DNA from: Bog-473 sp963755495
Lineage (GTDB): Bacteria > Actinomycetota > Acidimicrobiia > Acidimicrobiales > RAAP-2
DNA: 64,000 nucleotides
Assembly: GCA_963755495.1 (NCBI GenBank)
Contig: CAVWJS010000006.1
Location: forward strand, 310,001 to 374,000
Reading direction: 5' to 3'
Shown here: positions 25,207 through 34,228 of the stretch, in pieces
How positions within the stretch are numbered: position 1 is the first letter of the stretch
Layout: each line of letters starts with the position of its first letter
Program-made: the position numbers and the translations under genes
The notes under the pieces: generated by a model
The model's input: the letters and a program-made list of their open reading frames with translations, nothing else
Told to the model about the DNA's origin: nothing
The model's database searches: none

Positions 25207-26253
25207 GTGGCATTGGACGTCCCGGCCTCGCCGTCGGGCGCCAATCCCCCTGCAGAGAGTGGTGTGCACGAAGGCTACGGTCTGGCGCGTCCAGTAGCCG
25301 ATTCGTCACCCATGGCGGCGCAAGCAGCGGGGTACACCGCTCGCGAAGCGCGCAGTCACAAGGTCACGCGGGTCGTCTCACCGACAATAAGCGTGCGTCA
25401 GCGCATGCGGGAGATCTGGCTCTCACGCGAGCTCCTCGTCTACCTCGTTCGCACCGAGATCAAGGTCAAGTACAAGAACTCGGTGCTAGGCCTGGTGTGG
25501 TCGATGATCGCGCCGGCCATGACGCTGGCCATCTACTTCATCGTCTTTCAGGTCGTGCTGGGCAACCGCATGCCCAACTTCGTCATCTTCCTCTTTGCCG
25601 GGCTCCTGATCTGGAACCTCTTCCAGCTCGGGGTGCAGACCGGCACCGGGGTGATCGTCAACAACGCCGGCATCGTCAAGAAGGTGTCGTTCCCCCGCGA
25701 GATCCTGGCGCTCGCCGCGGTGGGCTCGGCCTGCGTCTTCTTCTTCTTCCAGTCCTGTGTGATGGTCATCTTCCTGATCGTGCTGCACAACTCGCCGGAC
25801 TGGTCCTACCTCCCGCTCCTGTTCCTGGCCCTGTTCACCGGGATCGTGCTGGCCTGCGCCCTGGCCGTGCTGCTCTCCTCCATCAATGTGTACCTGCGCG
25901 ACACGCAGCACCTCATTGAGGTCATCCTCACCGCCTGGTTCTGGGCCTGCCCGATCGTGTACGCCTTCCAGCAGAACATCGGCCAGAAGCTGGGCCCCAA
26001 GCACCTGCTCTGGGTCTACTTCCTCAACCCGGTTACCCCGCTGGTGCTGACATTTCAGCGCTGCATCTACGGGCGCGTGTCACCGGTCGCGATCATCAAG
26101 CATGTCCGAACGCCCTATTACGTCCTTCCCCTGCACGGGTACCTCTGGTATCTCTCCCTCGATCTCGGCGTCCTGATCATCGCCGTCGCCCTCTTGCTCG
26201 TGGCGCTCGCGGTCTTCGGCCGGCTCGAGGGCAACTTCGCCGAGGAGCTCTAG
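25207..26253 (+). CDS. wzm: ABC-2 type polysaccharide export permease (Wzm/TagG-like)
   Basis: A 348-residue permease for export of an undecaprenyl-linked glycan. The first 80 residues are cytoplasmic and Pro/Ala-rich. RELLVYLVRTEIKVKYKNSVLGLVWSMIAPAMTLAIYFIVF is the typical Wzm/TagG entry into the first helix, FPREILALAAVGS is the conserved loop, and RDTQHLIEVILTAWFWACPIVY ... LLWVYFLNPVTPLV the signature C-terminal region. About six helices are visible. Its start GTG lies two bases after the clpP stop, and the ATPase gene follows three bases after its own stop, so the three are probably co-transcribed. Confidence 0.94.
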   Translation: MALDVPASPSGANPPAESGVHEGYGLARPVADSSPMAAQAAGYTAREARSHKVTRVVSPTISVRQRMREIWLSRELLVYLVRTEIKVKYKNSVLGLVWSMIAPAMTLAIYFIVFQVVLGNRMPNFVIFLFAGLLIWNLFQLGVQTGTGVIVNNAGIVKKVSFPREILALAAVGSACVFFFFQSCVMVIFLIVLHNSPDWSYLPLLFLALFTGIVLACALAVLLSSINVYLRDTQHLIEVILTAWFWACPIVYAFQQNIGQKLGPKHLLWVYFLNPVTPLVLTFQRCIYGRVSPVAIIKHVRTPYYVLPLHGYLWYLSLDLGVLIIAVALLLVALAVFGRLEGNFAEEL

Positions 26254-26256
26254 ACG

Positions 26257-27540
26257 ATGAGTGACATTGCAGTCGACGTCAAGGACGTGTCGAAGCGGTT
26301 CCGGTTGGCCCATGGACGCTACAACTCCATAAAGGAACGCCTCATCCACGGCGGGCGAGGGCCCACCGAAGACTTCTGGGCCCTCAAGAACGTCGCGCTG
26401 CAGGTGCGCGAAGGAGAGACGGTCGGGATCCTGGGTCGGAACGGTTCAGGCAAGTCGACGTTGCTCAAGTGCATCTGTGGCGTGCTGCAGCCGACGTCGG
26501 GCGAGGTCGTCGTGCGCGGCAAGCTGGCCGGGCTGCTCGAGCTCGGGGCCGGCTTCCAACAGGACCTGACCGGACGGGAGAACATCTACCTCAACGGTTC
26601 CCTCCTCGGCATGTCCAAGAAGGAGGTCGATCGGGTCTTCGACGCCATAGTGGACTTCTCCGAGCTCGAAGCGTTCATCGACGGCGCGGTGAAGTTCTAC
26701 TCCTCGGGTATGTACGTCCGTCTCGGCTTCGCCGTGGCGGTCAACGTCGATCCGGATATTTTGGTCATCGACGAGGTGCTGGCGGTCGGCGACGAACGGT
26801 TCCAACGCAAGTGCATCGACCGGGTGAAGGCGTTTCAGCAAGAAGGCCGCACCATTCTTTTGGTCACCCATTCACCCGATCAGGTGCGGGCCATCTGCGA
26901 CCGGGCCATCGTGCTCAGCCATGGCAACGTCGTCAGTGAAGCGCTTCCGGGTGAAGCGGTGCGCATCTTCCGAGAGGGACTCCTCGAGGAGGGTGGCACC
27001 TTGATCGTGCCCGAAGAGCAACCCGAGGAGCGACCCATTGAGGTGAACCTCGGTCCCGATGTCGAGCACCCCGTGCGGATCACCTACGCCGCGCACACCT
27101 ATCCGAGGTTCGACGAAGTGGCCTACCTCTCGACGGGCGACCCGCTGACCATCGGCGTGGGCTATCACGCGTCGATCGCCACCGAGGATGTCGTGTTCTC
27201 GCTAGAGCTCAGGGACAACGACGGCAATGCCTTCATGCGGACCGATACCGACATCCTCGGTGAGCGCTTCGACCTCCCGGTGGGCCCTGGACTGGTCAAC
27301 TTCTTGATCGACGACGTCCCCCTACTCGACGGCAAGTTCTCCTTCTCTGTGGGGATTCTCAGCAAGGGCGGCGTGCTCTACGATTGGCGCGAACCGGCCG
27401 GGGAATTCGACGTCATGAGTCCCGGCAAGGCTACGGGGTTCATCACCTTGCCGGTGCGGGCCTTTCTGGCGCCGCCCGAGCGGGATTCGATCGCACTCAT
27501 GGCGCCCGACGAGTTGGCACACCTCGAACCACGGGCGTGA
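26257..27540 (+). CDS. wzt: Polysaccharide export ATP-binding protein with C-terminal Wzt domain
   Basis: A 427-residue ABC ATPase. Walker A is GRNGSGKSTLLK near residue 60, the signature region is YSSGMYVRLGFAVAV, and Walker B is ILVIDEVLAVGDE. The N-terminal LAHGRYNSIKERLIHGGRGPTEDFWALKNV is typical of Wzt/TagH proteins. After residue about 250 comes a beta-rich domain (VRITYAAHTYPRFDEVAYLSTGD) resembling the Wzt C-terminal domain that recognises the end group of the glycan chain. This suggests chain-length or terminus control by a capping modification, possibly by the methyltransferase-like proteins encoded downstream. Confidence 0.95.
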   Translation: MSDIAVDVKDVSKRFRLAHGRYNSIKERLIHGGRGPTEDFWALKNVALQVREGETVGILGRNGSGKSTLLKCICGVLQPTSGEVVVRGKLAGLLELGAGFQQDLTGRENIYLNGSLLGMSKKEVDRVFDAIVDFSELEAFIDGAVKFYSSGMYVRLGFAVAVNVDPDILVIDEVLAVGDERFQRKCIDRVKAFQQEGRTILLVTHSPDQVRAICDRAIVLSHGNVVSEALPGEAVRIFREGLLEEGGTLIVPEEQPEERPIEVNLGPDVEHPVRITYAAHTYPRFDEVAYLSTGDPLTIGVGYHASIATEDVVFSLELRDNDGNAFMRTDTDILGERFDLPVGPGLVNFLIDDVPLLDGKFSFSVGILSKGGVLYDWREPAGEFDVMSPGKATGFITLPVRAFLAPPERDSIALMAPDELAHLEPRA

Positions 27541-27559
27541 GCGGCGAGGCGGGTCCCGA

Positions 27560-28585
27560 ATGACGACACAAGGAGAGCCAGCAGTGGAGGCTGACCCGCA
27601 GGCCGACCCGCAGGCCTATGTGGCCCAGGTCATGGCCGAGATCGAAGAGGAGGTTCGCCTGCGTCGTACGTCGGGTGACCTCCCGCCGAAGCTCGAACGC
27701 GAGCTTGACGAGCTGTTCCTTGCGCATTCCCCCGTGGCCGGGCGGGGGGGAGACCTCACCGAGGCCTTGCGGATGGTCGACGCCGCCACGTTCGTGGACC
27801 CGGTGGTACCGGTCGACTCGCAGCGGGCGGCCGGTGCCGCGGTCAAAAAGGGAATGCGCACCCTGTTGCTCTGGTACGTGGGCTGGATCACCCACCAGGT
27901 GAGCCAGTTCGCTTCGGCCGTCAGCCGGACCTTGCACATCGTGGAGGGGAGGCTGAAGGATCTCGAACGCAAAGTGGAGGTCCAGCGGGTTCCGAGTGCC
28001 GGCGTGGTCGAGGTTCCCGCGCTGCATGGTGCGGATGCGTGGTGGGCCGAGCCGGCCGTCGGGGCCGTGACATCGGTGGGCGGCCGAATCTTGCACGCCG
28101 CCAGCGGCGACGGATGGCTGGTGCAGAAGATCATCGCCGCCGGCGGGGACGCGTATGGCGTCGATCCCCGGACCAATCTGGTCGAACAGGGCGTACGCAC
28201 GCTGTCGGACCTGCGCGGCGAGGATCTGGCTGATCATCTACGGGCGGTGGCTCCGGCCGGGCTCGGGGCCATTGTGCTGAGCGGCGTGGTCGACGGCATG
28301 GCGAGTGGCGAGCGCACGCAGCTGCTCCATCTGATCGCCACCACCTTGGCCCCGGATGGTGTCCTGGTTGTTCACTCCCTCAGCCGTGCGTCGTGGGACG
28401 GAGAGGATGCACCCTACGAAGCCGACCTCGCGCCAGGTCGACCTCTACGGGCGGATACCTGGCGGCAACTTCTCTCGCACAGTGGGTACCACGCCACGGT
28501 GGTGAGCGGGCCTGGTGGGGCCGACTACCTGGTGACCGCGATCCGGGCCACCGTTCCTCCGCCTGAGCCGATTACGGCTCGGTGA
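27560..28585 (+). CDS. Methyltransferase-like protein of the polysaccharide locus
   Basis: A 341-residue protein. A helical N-terminal half (AYVAQVMAEIEEEVRLRR, VSQFASAVSRTLHIVEGRLKDLERKVE) looks coiled coil. The C-terminal half has a degenerate Rossmann methyltransferase core: VGGRILHAASGDGWLVQKIIAAGGDAYGVDPR (motif I region), LGAIVLSGVVDGMASGE and LAPDGVLVVHS. The SAM loop is AASGDG rather than the standard E/DxGxGxG. It is paralogous to the protein at 33164-34228. Its position between wzt and glycosyltransferases suggests a chain-capping or glycan-methylating role, inferred by analogy with WbdD-type systems. Its stop overlaps the next start. Confidence 0.72.
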   Translation: MTTQGEPAVEADPQADPQAYVAQVMAEIEEEVRLRRTSGDLPPKLERELDELFLAHSPVAGRGGDLTEALRMVDAATFVDPVVPVDSQRAAGAAVKKGMRTLLLWYVGWITHQVSQFASAVSRTLHIVEGRLKDLERKVEVQRVPSAGVVEVPALHGADAWWAEPAVGAVTSVGGRILHAASGDGWLVQKIIAAGGDAYGVDPRTNLVEQGVRTLSDLRGEDLADHLRAVAPAGLGAIVLSGVVDGMASGERTQLLHLIATTLAPDGVLVVHSLSRASWDGEDAPYEADLAPGRPLRADTWRQLLSHSGYHATVVSGPGGADYLVTAIRATVPPPEPITAR

Positions 28586-29703
28586 GCGCCGCCGGGCCGC
28601 AGGGTCCGCCGGTGGCCGTCCATCAATTCGTGCCAACGCTCAACCCGCACGACGCGACGGGGACCCATACCCTCTTGTTGCGTGACATTCTCCGTGGCGC
28701 CGGGTGGCGATCGGAGATATTCGCCGAAGCGATTCACGATGATCTGGCCTCCGAGGCCTACAAGTACTGGATGTACCCCGACCACGCGGCCGAGGGCGAC
28801 GTGCACATTTACCAGTTCTGCACGTCATCGGCCGTGGCCGGATTCCTGTCCGCTCGGTCCGAGCCGCTCATCGTCGACTATCACAACTTCACCGGGCCTG
28901 AGCTCTTCGCGGGTTGGGAACCGCACACGCAAGCGCGGGCGGAGCGGGCGCAGGAAGAGCTGGTTCTGTTGGCCCAGAGGGCACAGTTGGGACTGGCCGT
29001 CAGCCATTTCAACGAGCTCGACCTGCGCCGAGCGGGCTACCGCCGGACGATGGTGGTCCCGGTTCTGGTGGACTACCAGCGCGTGGGGGCGGGAGCTGAG
29101 GTCGACGCCCGGGTAGCAGCCGAGCTCGCCGGATTGAAGGAGGGTGGCGGGACCGACATCCTCTTCGTCGGGCGGATCGTCCCGTCCAAGGGGCAGCACG
29201 AACTGGTGAAGGCGTTGTGGGCCTACCGGCGGCTGTATGACCCCGCGGCCCGCTTGCACCTGGTGGGAGGCACCTCGAGCTTTGCCTATCTCAAGGCACT
29301 GCGCGGCTTCGTCCGTGATCTGAGCCTGGCCAACGCCGTGCGCATCACGGGGGGAGTCTCCGACGCGGCATTGCGGGCGTATTTCGCCACGGCCGATGTG
29401 TACCTCTCGCTTTCGGCTCACGAGGGCTTCGGGGTGCCGCTGATCGAGGCGATGGAGGCTGGGGTACCCGTCGTGGCCCGGGGCCTTGGTGCCGTGGCGG
29501 AGACCGTCGGCGAGGGTGCCCTCCTCTTGAGAGCGGACGACCCGTCGTACGTCGCCGCCGCCGTCCGCCGTGTCTGCACCGACCCAGTGTTGCGACGACG
29601 ATTGATCGAGGCCGGCCGCCGACGAGTGCCCACGTTCTCCATCGACGCGGTGGCCCCACAGGTCGTGGCGGCCGTGGCGACCGTCGCGGGTGCACCGCGG
29701 TGA
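28582..29703 (+). CDS. Glycosyltransferase family 4-like protein
   Basis: A GT-B glycosyltransferase of 373 residues. VAVHQFVPTLNPHDATGTHTLLLRDIL opens the acceptor domain; DYHNFTGPELFAGWEP is a motif shared with its paralogues in this window; the donor domain has TDILFVGRIVPSKGQHELVKAL, LSLSAHEGFGVPLIEAMEAGVPVV and AVAETVGEGALL. The start GTG overlaps the methyltransferase-like stop by four bases and its stop overlaps the next glycosyltransferase start, so translation is coupled. It is a member of the HQFVP set (also 34225, 35300 and the minus-strand gene ending at 36351). Sugar donor unknown. Confidence 0.92.
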   Translation: MSAAGPQGPPVAVHQFVPTLNPHDATGTHTLLLRDILRGAGWRSEIFAEAIHDDLASEAYKYWMYPDHAAEGDVHIYQFCTSSAVAGFLSARSEPLIVDYHNFTGPELFAGWEPHTQARAERAQEELVLLAQRAQLGLAVSHFNELDLRRAGYRRTMVVPVLVDYQRVGAGAEVDARVAAELAGLKEGGGTDILFVGRIVPSKGQHELVKALWAYRRLYDPAARLHLVGGTSSFAYLKALRGFVRDLSLANAVRITGGVSDAALRAYFATADVYLSLSAHEGFGVPLIEAMEAGVPVVARGLGAVAETVGEGALLLRADDPSYVAAAVRRVCTDPVLRRRLIEAGRRRVPTFSIDAVAPQVVAAVATVAGAPR

Positions 29704-30899
29704 AGGTCGCGTTCGTGACGCCGCGCTACGGGCCCCAGGTCATGGGCGGAGCCGAAACGGCGGCACGTCAGTTGGCCGAGCACCTGGTGGCGGAGACGGC
29801 GTGGGAAGCCGAGGCCTACTCGACGTGTGCGCTCGACCCGCATACCTGGGCCGACGAGCTCGAGCCTGGTGATACGGAGATCAACGGGGTTCCCGTGCAC
29901 CGATTCGCGGCAGCACATGGTCGTCTCGCGGACTTCTATGGCCTGGACGGACGGGTCCGATTGGCCCCTCAGCGCGCCAGCCGGGACGAAGGCCGTCGAT
30001 GGGTCGACTACAACGGCCCCGTTTCGCCCGACCTCATTGAGGCCGTCTGCGCCTCCGACGCCGACGTCGTCGCCTTCTATCCCTACCTCTACCACCCGAC
30101 GGTGGCGGCCATCGGAAGGGTGCCGATGCCGGCCGTTCTTCACCCGGCGGCTCATGACGAGCCCTGTCTCTACCTGCCGGTGTTCCGTGGGACCTTCGGT
30201 GATGCCGACGCGTTCTGCTTCCACACCGCGGCTGAGCGTCTGTTGGTGGAGCGCACCTACCCGGTCGCGGAAAAGCCGCAGATTGTCCTGGGCCTGGGGG
30301 TGGGGGAATCCGCCGGAGCCGGCCGCCCGGGAGGCGAGATCCTCGGCCTGGGCGACCGCCCTTACATCGTCAGCGTGGGACGGGTGGATGAGCACAAGGG
30401 CTCCAAGATGCTGGCGGAGTTCTTCAGCACCTACAAGGAACGGCACCCCGGGCCACTGGCCCTGGCCCTGGTCGGTCCGATTTCGGTCGAGCTCGACCCT
30501 CATGCCGACATCGTGATCACTGGGGTGGTGGATGAGGCCGACAAATGGGACATCGTCCACGACGCAATGGTGGCGGTGTCCCCCTCCGCACTCGAATCGT
30601 TCTCGCTCGTCGTGCTCGAGGCGTGGGTGGACAGGGTGCCGGTCATCGTCAATGGAACCTGTGGCCCGACCCGCGAGCATTGCGAGCGCTCAGGTGGTGG
30701 GCTGTGGTTCACGTCCTACCCCGAGTTCGAGGAGACCTTGGACCGCCTCCTCGGTGACCCCACGTTGCGCCGCACCCTGGGTGCCAACGGTCGTGCTTAT
30801 GTCGATCGCTTTTACCAGTGGCCCGTGCTCATCTCTCGTTATGCCGAGTTCCTCGAGTCGGTGGTGGCGCGTGGGCGGGGCACGCCGGGCCTTCTCTAA
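29700..30899 (+). CDS. Glycosyltransferase family 4-like protein
   Basis: A 399-residue GT-B transferase starting MKVAFVTPRYGPQVMGGAETAARQLAEHL. The donor domain shows YIVSVGRVDEHKGSKML, VAVSPSALESFSLVVLEAW and VNGTCGPTREHCERSGGGLWF. It is clearly paralogous to the gene at 13198-14421. Start GTG 29700 overlaps the preceding stop (GTGA). It ends the first glycosyltransferase run; a small 19-bp repeat follows, then the convergent transporter gene. Confidence 0.92.
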   Translation: MKVAFVTPRYGPQVMGGAETAARQLAEHLVAETAWEAEAYSTCALDPHTWADELEPGDTEINGVPVHRFAAAHGRLADFYGLDGRVRLAPQRASRDEGRRWVDYNGPVSPDLIEAVCASDADVVAFYPYLYHPTVAAIGRVPMPAVLHPAAHDEPCLYLPVFRGTFGDADAFCFHTAAERLLVERTYPVAEKPQIVLGLGVGESAGAGRPGGEILGLGDRPYIVSVGRVDEHKGSKMLAEFFSTYKERHPGPLALALVGPISVELDPHADIVITGVVDEADKWDIVHDAMVAVSPSALESFSLVVLEAWVDRVPVIVNGTCGPTREHCERSGGGLWFTSYPEFEETLDRLLGDPTLRRTLGANGRAYVDRFYQWPVLISRYAEFLESVVARGRGTPGLL

Positions 30900-30907
30900 G
30901 CGTCGCC

Positions 30908-30945
30908 GGTTAGCCTCGCACCGGCCGCTTAGCCTCGCACGGGCC
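30908..30945. repeat. 19-bp imperfect tandem repeat, two copies
   Basis: ggttagcctcgcaccggcc followed by gcttagcctcgcacgggcc, a near repeat filling the 48-bp gap between the convergent glycosyltransferase and transporter genes. It may also contribute to termination, but no clear hairpin with a T-run is seen. Confidence 0.65.
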
Positions 30946-30947
30946 AA

Positions 30948-32423
30948 TTAGGCGGTTTGGCGCCCGTTCGTGACGTCGGTGGTCGTTGGCTCGTCGCCTC
31001 CGCCCATATCCTCCAGCGTGCGGCGGGCCGGTTCAGGCAGGACCGCTGTCACGGCGAAACCGAGGATGGCCGAGGCTCCCGCTACCGCCAGCAGACCCCT
31101 CAAGCCGATGTGGTCCTGGAGAACCGGGACGAGAAAGACGCCGACGAACGCTCCCAGCTTTCCGATACCTGCCGCCATGCCGTGCCCCGTTGTCCGCACA
31201 CTGACCGGAAAGACCTCGGATGGCAGGACGAAGGTGGTCATGTTCGGCCCGAACTCTATGAAGAAGTAGCTGAGGCCGAGGATCGCCAGGAAGGGAGCCA
31301 CGTGCATCGTGAGCGCCGGGATGATGGCAAGCGTGAGAAATGCCAAAGCCATGACGGAGAACCCGATGAACTGGAGGCGTCGGTGTCCGATGCGGTCCAT
31401 CCGCATTACAGCCAGGAAGTAGCCCGGCACGGCGAATAGGACGAACATGCCCAATGACCAAGCCAGCTTCGTTTCGAGGGATGCTGCGGGATTCACCTGT
31501 TTCAAGATGGCGGGTAGCGAGAGCGTGTTGCCGTAGTACGCATAGTCGAAGAGGAACCATGACCCGGCGGTGCCGAGAAGGAGGATCAGCATGCGAGGGT
31601 TGGTCAGGAACTCGCCCAGCTTCATGCGGCGCCCGGGAGAAGCCGAAGTGGTCGGACCGCTGATCACCCCCTCGGAGAACACGGTCACCTCCTGTGCTGC
31701 TCGGTCAGCATCGCCTTGGACCTGCGCCAGGTAGCGGGGGGACTCGGGCATCTTCGATCGTAGGTAGACGACGGCTGCCGCAGGGATTGCGCCGAACCCG
31801 AGCAACAGGCGCCACGTGAGATTCCCGCCGATCCCCGATGACAACAACACCAGGGCGACCAGGGGCCCGACGATCAGCCCGAGCGCTTGCATGGAGAAGA
31901 CCAGGCCGACCATGCGACCCCGGTCTTTTCGATTGGAGTACTCGCTCATGAGAACGGCGGAGACCGGGTAGTCCCCGCCAATCCCTAAACCGAGCACCAG
32001 GCGGGCCGCAACCAGCCACAGGAACCCTGGCGCGACGGCAGATGCGACGGCGCCCAGAATCATGATGACGGCGACAGTGACATAGACCCTCTTGCGGCCG
32101 ATGACATCTGCAATGCGCCCGAACGTGAAGGCACCGATGAAGGCGCCCAGGATGGCTGCGCCCGTGACCCAGCTCGTCTGCAACGTACTGAGGTGCCATT
32201 GGACGGCCACGAGGGCCGCCGCCGTGCCGATCACGAAAAGGTCGTACGCATCGGTGAAGAAGCCCACGCCGGAGATGATCACGGTGCGACGGTGGAACTT
32301 GCTCGAGGGCGCCTCGTTCAAGAGATCGGTGACGCTCGAGCCACCGGGAGGTGTCGTTATGGCCGTGACCGGAAGAAGGGGCAGCTTGGACGATGTTTTC
32401 TCCCGGTCCCGCATGAACACCAT
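30948..32423 (-). CDS. MFS transporter, phosphate:H+ symporter-like
   Basis: A major facilitator with about 12 helices (about 491 residues). FHRRTVIISGVGFFTDAYDLFVIG, FGRIADVIGRKRVYV (the MFS loop 2-3 motif) and LGLGIGGDYPVSAVLMSEYSNRKDRGRMVGLVF are characteristic of the Pho84-like phosphate:H+ symporter group; later FVLPSEVFPVSVRTTGHGMAAGIGKLGAF. An open frame extends to 32486, but it overlaps a PHO box at 32463-32495, so I start at ATG 32421-32423 (MVF); 32414 is also possible. phoU diverges on the other side. Phosphate uptake under PhoP-type control is the best reading; other anions cannot be excluded. Confidence 0.88.
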   Translation of the reverse strand: MVFMRDREKTSSKLPLLPVTAITTPPGGSSVTDLLNEAPSSKFHRRTVIISGVGFFTDAYDLFVIGTAAALVAVQWHLSTLQTSWVTGAAILGAFIGAFTFGRIADVIGRKRVYVTVAVIMILGAVASAVAPGFLWLVAARLVLGLGIGGDYPVSAVLMSEYSNRKDRGRMVGLVFSMQALGLIVGPLVALVLLSSGIGGNLTWRLLLGFGAIPAAAVVYLRSKMPESPRYLAQVQGDADRAAQEVTVFSEGVISGPTTSASPGRRMKLGEFLTNPRMLILLLGTAGSWFLFDYAYYGNTLSLPAILKQVNPAASLETKLAWSLGMFVLFAVPGYFLAVMRMDRIGHRRLQFIGFSVMALAFLTLAIIPALTMHVAPFLAILGLSYFFIEFGPNMTTFVLPSEVFPVSVRTTGHGMAAGIGKLGAFVGVFLVPVLQDHIGLRGLLAVAGASAILGFAVTAVLPEPARRTLEDMGGGDEPTTTDVTNGRQTA

Positions 32424-32462
32424 GCGGCAACTCTTACGGCCCGAAGTGAACCGGCGGCCATC

Positions 32463-32495
32463 CGTAGGTGAACGTAACGCGAACAAAACGCGAAC
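32463..32495 (-). promoter_or_regulatory. Putative PHO box (three 11-bp direct repeats)
   Basis: On the minus strand the sequence reads GTTCGCGTTTT, GTTCGCGTTAC, GTTCACCTACG: three units spaced exactly 11 bases. GTTCACC-like units at 11-base spacing are the PhoP binding pattern described in Streptomyces. It lies between the divergent phosphate transporter and phoU genes and explains why the long transporter start is unlikely. Confidence 0.78.
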
Positions 32496-32529
32496 TTTTG
32501 GGGTCGGTTGGCCCTAACCTACGTGAGCC

Positions 32530-33141
32530 GTGGCCCCCGACACCCCTGAGATCCAGCTCATCGACTCCCGGATGACGCAGCTGTTCGAGCTGGTATCGGG
32601 AGCATTGGCCGCCGCAACGGACGCTCTCTTGGACAACGACGTGGCGGCCGGGCAGCGTGTGGTGGAGGGGGATCAGTCCGTGGATGATCTCACCTCCGAG
32701 GTCGAACTCCTGGTGTGGAGCCAGATTGGGGACGAGACAGATTCGAGGGTCGCCATGCGGCACCTCGTTGGCCTGCTGCTCATTTTGCCTGAGCTCGAGC
32801 GATCCGGGGACCTGGCGGAGCACATTGCCCAACGCGTGGTCACTGGCCTCGGTGCGGAGATGAGTCCTCTCAGTCGTGGGATCGTGCAGCGCATGGCCGA
32901 GGTCGTCTTGGAGATGTGGAGCGAAGCCGCAGCTGCCTACGCGGACCGTGCCGCGGACCCTGCCGATCTGGCCGAGACGGACGAGGAGATCGACATCCTC
33001 CACGAGCGGCTCACGAAGGAGATCGCAGCCGGATCGATGCCCACGGCGATCGGCGCACAGGTGACCCTCTTGGCTCGGTTCTATGAACGTCTTGGCGACC
33101 ACGCGGTGGACCTGGCGCGACGGGTCGAAATGCTGCAGTAG
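32530..33141 (+). CDS. phoU: PhoU family phosphate signalling regulator
   Basis: A 203-residue all-helical protein with two PhoU repeats. The first is DSRMTQLFELVSGALAAATDALLDND and ELERSGDLAEHIAQRV; the second is IVQRMAEVVLEMWSEAAAAY and ARFYERLGDHAVDLARRVEML. The two E..GD..E/V-type metal-binding motifs are present (ERSGDLAEHIA and ERLGDHAVDLA). PhoU couples phosphate transport to the PhoR/PhoP system. Start is GTG 32530, shortly after the PHO box and a TAACCT-like element, so a short-leader or leaderless mRNA is possible. pst genes are not in the window. Confidence 0.93.
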   Translation: MAPDTPEIQLIDSRMTQLFELVSGALAAATDALLDNDVAAGQRVVEGDQSVDDLTSEVELLVWSQIGDETDSRVAMRHLVGLLLILPELERSGDLAEHIAQRVVTGLGAEMSPLSRGIVQRMAEVVLEMWSEAAAAYADRAADPADLAETDEEIDILHERLTKEIAAGSMPTAIGAQVTLLARFYERLGDHAVDLARRVEMLQ

Positions 33142-33163
33142 GTCTTTAGCTCCAGGTGGGGGC

Positions 33164-34228
33164 ATGGCCGATAGCATCGCCCGAGTGCCCGTCCACCCTT
33201 CGCCATCGGAAGATTCCCCTCGCCCCGGCGCCGGCGCCGCCGGCCAGGACCCCGAAGCCGGCGAGAGTCATGTGGCTGCGGTTGAAGCGCTCCGGGCCGC
33301 ATTCTCCCGCTTGAAGCCGCAGGGGAGCGATGCGTGGAACTTTCTCGCCGCGTTCACCCACCTGGGGGATCGCTATGGCCCTTACAAGCCGGGGGCCTCG
33401 GAGCTATCGAGCCAGACGGAGGCGACAGGATCGGGCCCGACCGGGCAGCCCGGCACCTGGAAACAACGCCTGCGCCAGCAGGTCGCCTCACGAGGCGCCG
33501 GCCAAGGTGGCGGCGGCGGACGAGGTGCGGGAGCGCCCGGCGTCCAATCGGAGCTGGAGCAGGCCATGGCGCAAGTCGTCGAGGCCTTTCGCTTTCTGTC
33601 GACCCGGGTGCGGACCCTCGAGGAGCGATTGGCATTCGAGGATCGTCCGCTGGAGGGGGCAGCGTGGCTCGTAGCGGCCCAAGAACTGGGACGTTGGGTC
33701 GACCCCGTGGTGGCGCATCTCGTCGGTGCCTGGCCCGGCGGCGAGGTGCTCCACGCCGACTGTGGTGAAGGGCATCTTGTCGAAGCCCTCGAGAAGGCGG
33801 GGGTGCTCACGTACGGCGTCGAACCCAGGGGCTCCGTTGCTCTGGGGGCTTTGGAGAGGGGCCGCAGGGTCGAGATCACGGAGGTGACGGACGAACTGGC
33901 GGGCCGTCCGCCGAGCTCCCTCGGAGGATTGGTGCTGAGTGGCGTCGTCGATCGCCTCCCACTCCATGCCTTGGTCTCGCTCCTGGCCCGGGCCCGGGTT
34001 GTCCTGGCACTCGGAGCGCCGATCCTCATTGTGGCGAGCGATCCCGAGAGGAAGGGGACGTGGTCGGGAGCTTTGGCCCAGGACCTCCTCCATGCCCGCC
34101 CTCTCCACGCCGAGACGTGGGAGCTGCTCTTGCATCGGGCCGGTTTCGTCTCGGTGTCGTCGCTGAGCGGCCGTGGTGTCGATGCAGAGGACGGCCGCTT
34201 CGCACTTGTTGCTTCGTGCCCCACGTGA
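33164..34228 (+). CDS. Methyltransferase-like protein of the polysaccharide locus (paralogue)
   Basis: A 354-residue protein from ATG 33164, which follows AGGTGGGGG. The N-terminus is Pro/Gly-rich with a helical segment (QVVEAFRFLSTRVRTLEERLAFEDR). The C-terminal half resembles the protein at 27560-28585: GEVLHADCGEGHLVEALEKAGVLTYGVEPRG, GLVLSGVVDRLPLHALVSLL and LLHARPLHAETWELLLHRAGF. The CGEG loop is closer to a SAM site than that of the paralogue. It overlaps the next glycosyltransferase by four bases, repeating the methyltransferase-glycosyltransferase pairing of the first run. Confidence 0.72.
   Translation: MADSIARVPVHPSPSEDSPRPGAGAAGQDPEAGESHVAAVEALRAAFSRLKPQGSDAWNFLAAFTHLGDRYGPYKPGASELSSQTEATGSGPTGQPGTWKQRLRQQVASRGAGQGGGGGRGAGAPGVQSELEQAMAQVVEAFRFLSTRVRTLEERLAFEDRPLEGAAWLVAAQELGRWVDPVVAHLVGAWPGGEVLHADCGEGHLVEALEKAGVLTYGVEPRGSVALGALERGRRVEITEVTDELAGRPPSSLGGLVLSGVVDRLPLHALVSLLARARVVLALGAPILIVASDPERKGTWSGALAQDLLHARPLHAETWELLLHRAGFVSVSSLSGRGVDAEDGRFALVASCPT

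Noticed and set aside
30948..32486. Long start of the MFS transporter at 32486
   Set aside because: It would place the PHO box inside the coding sequence and add a basic, non-homologous leader.
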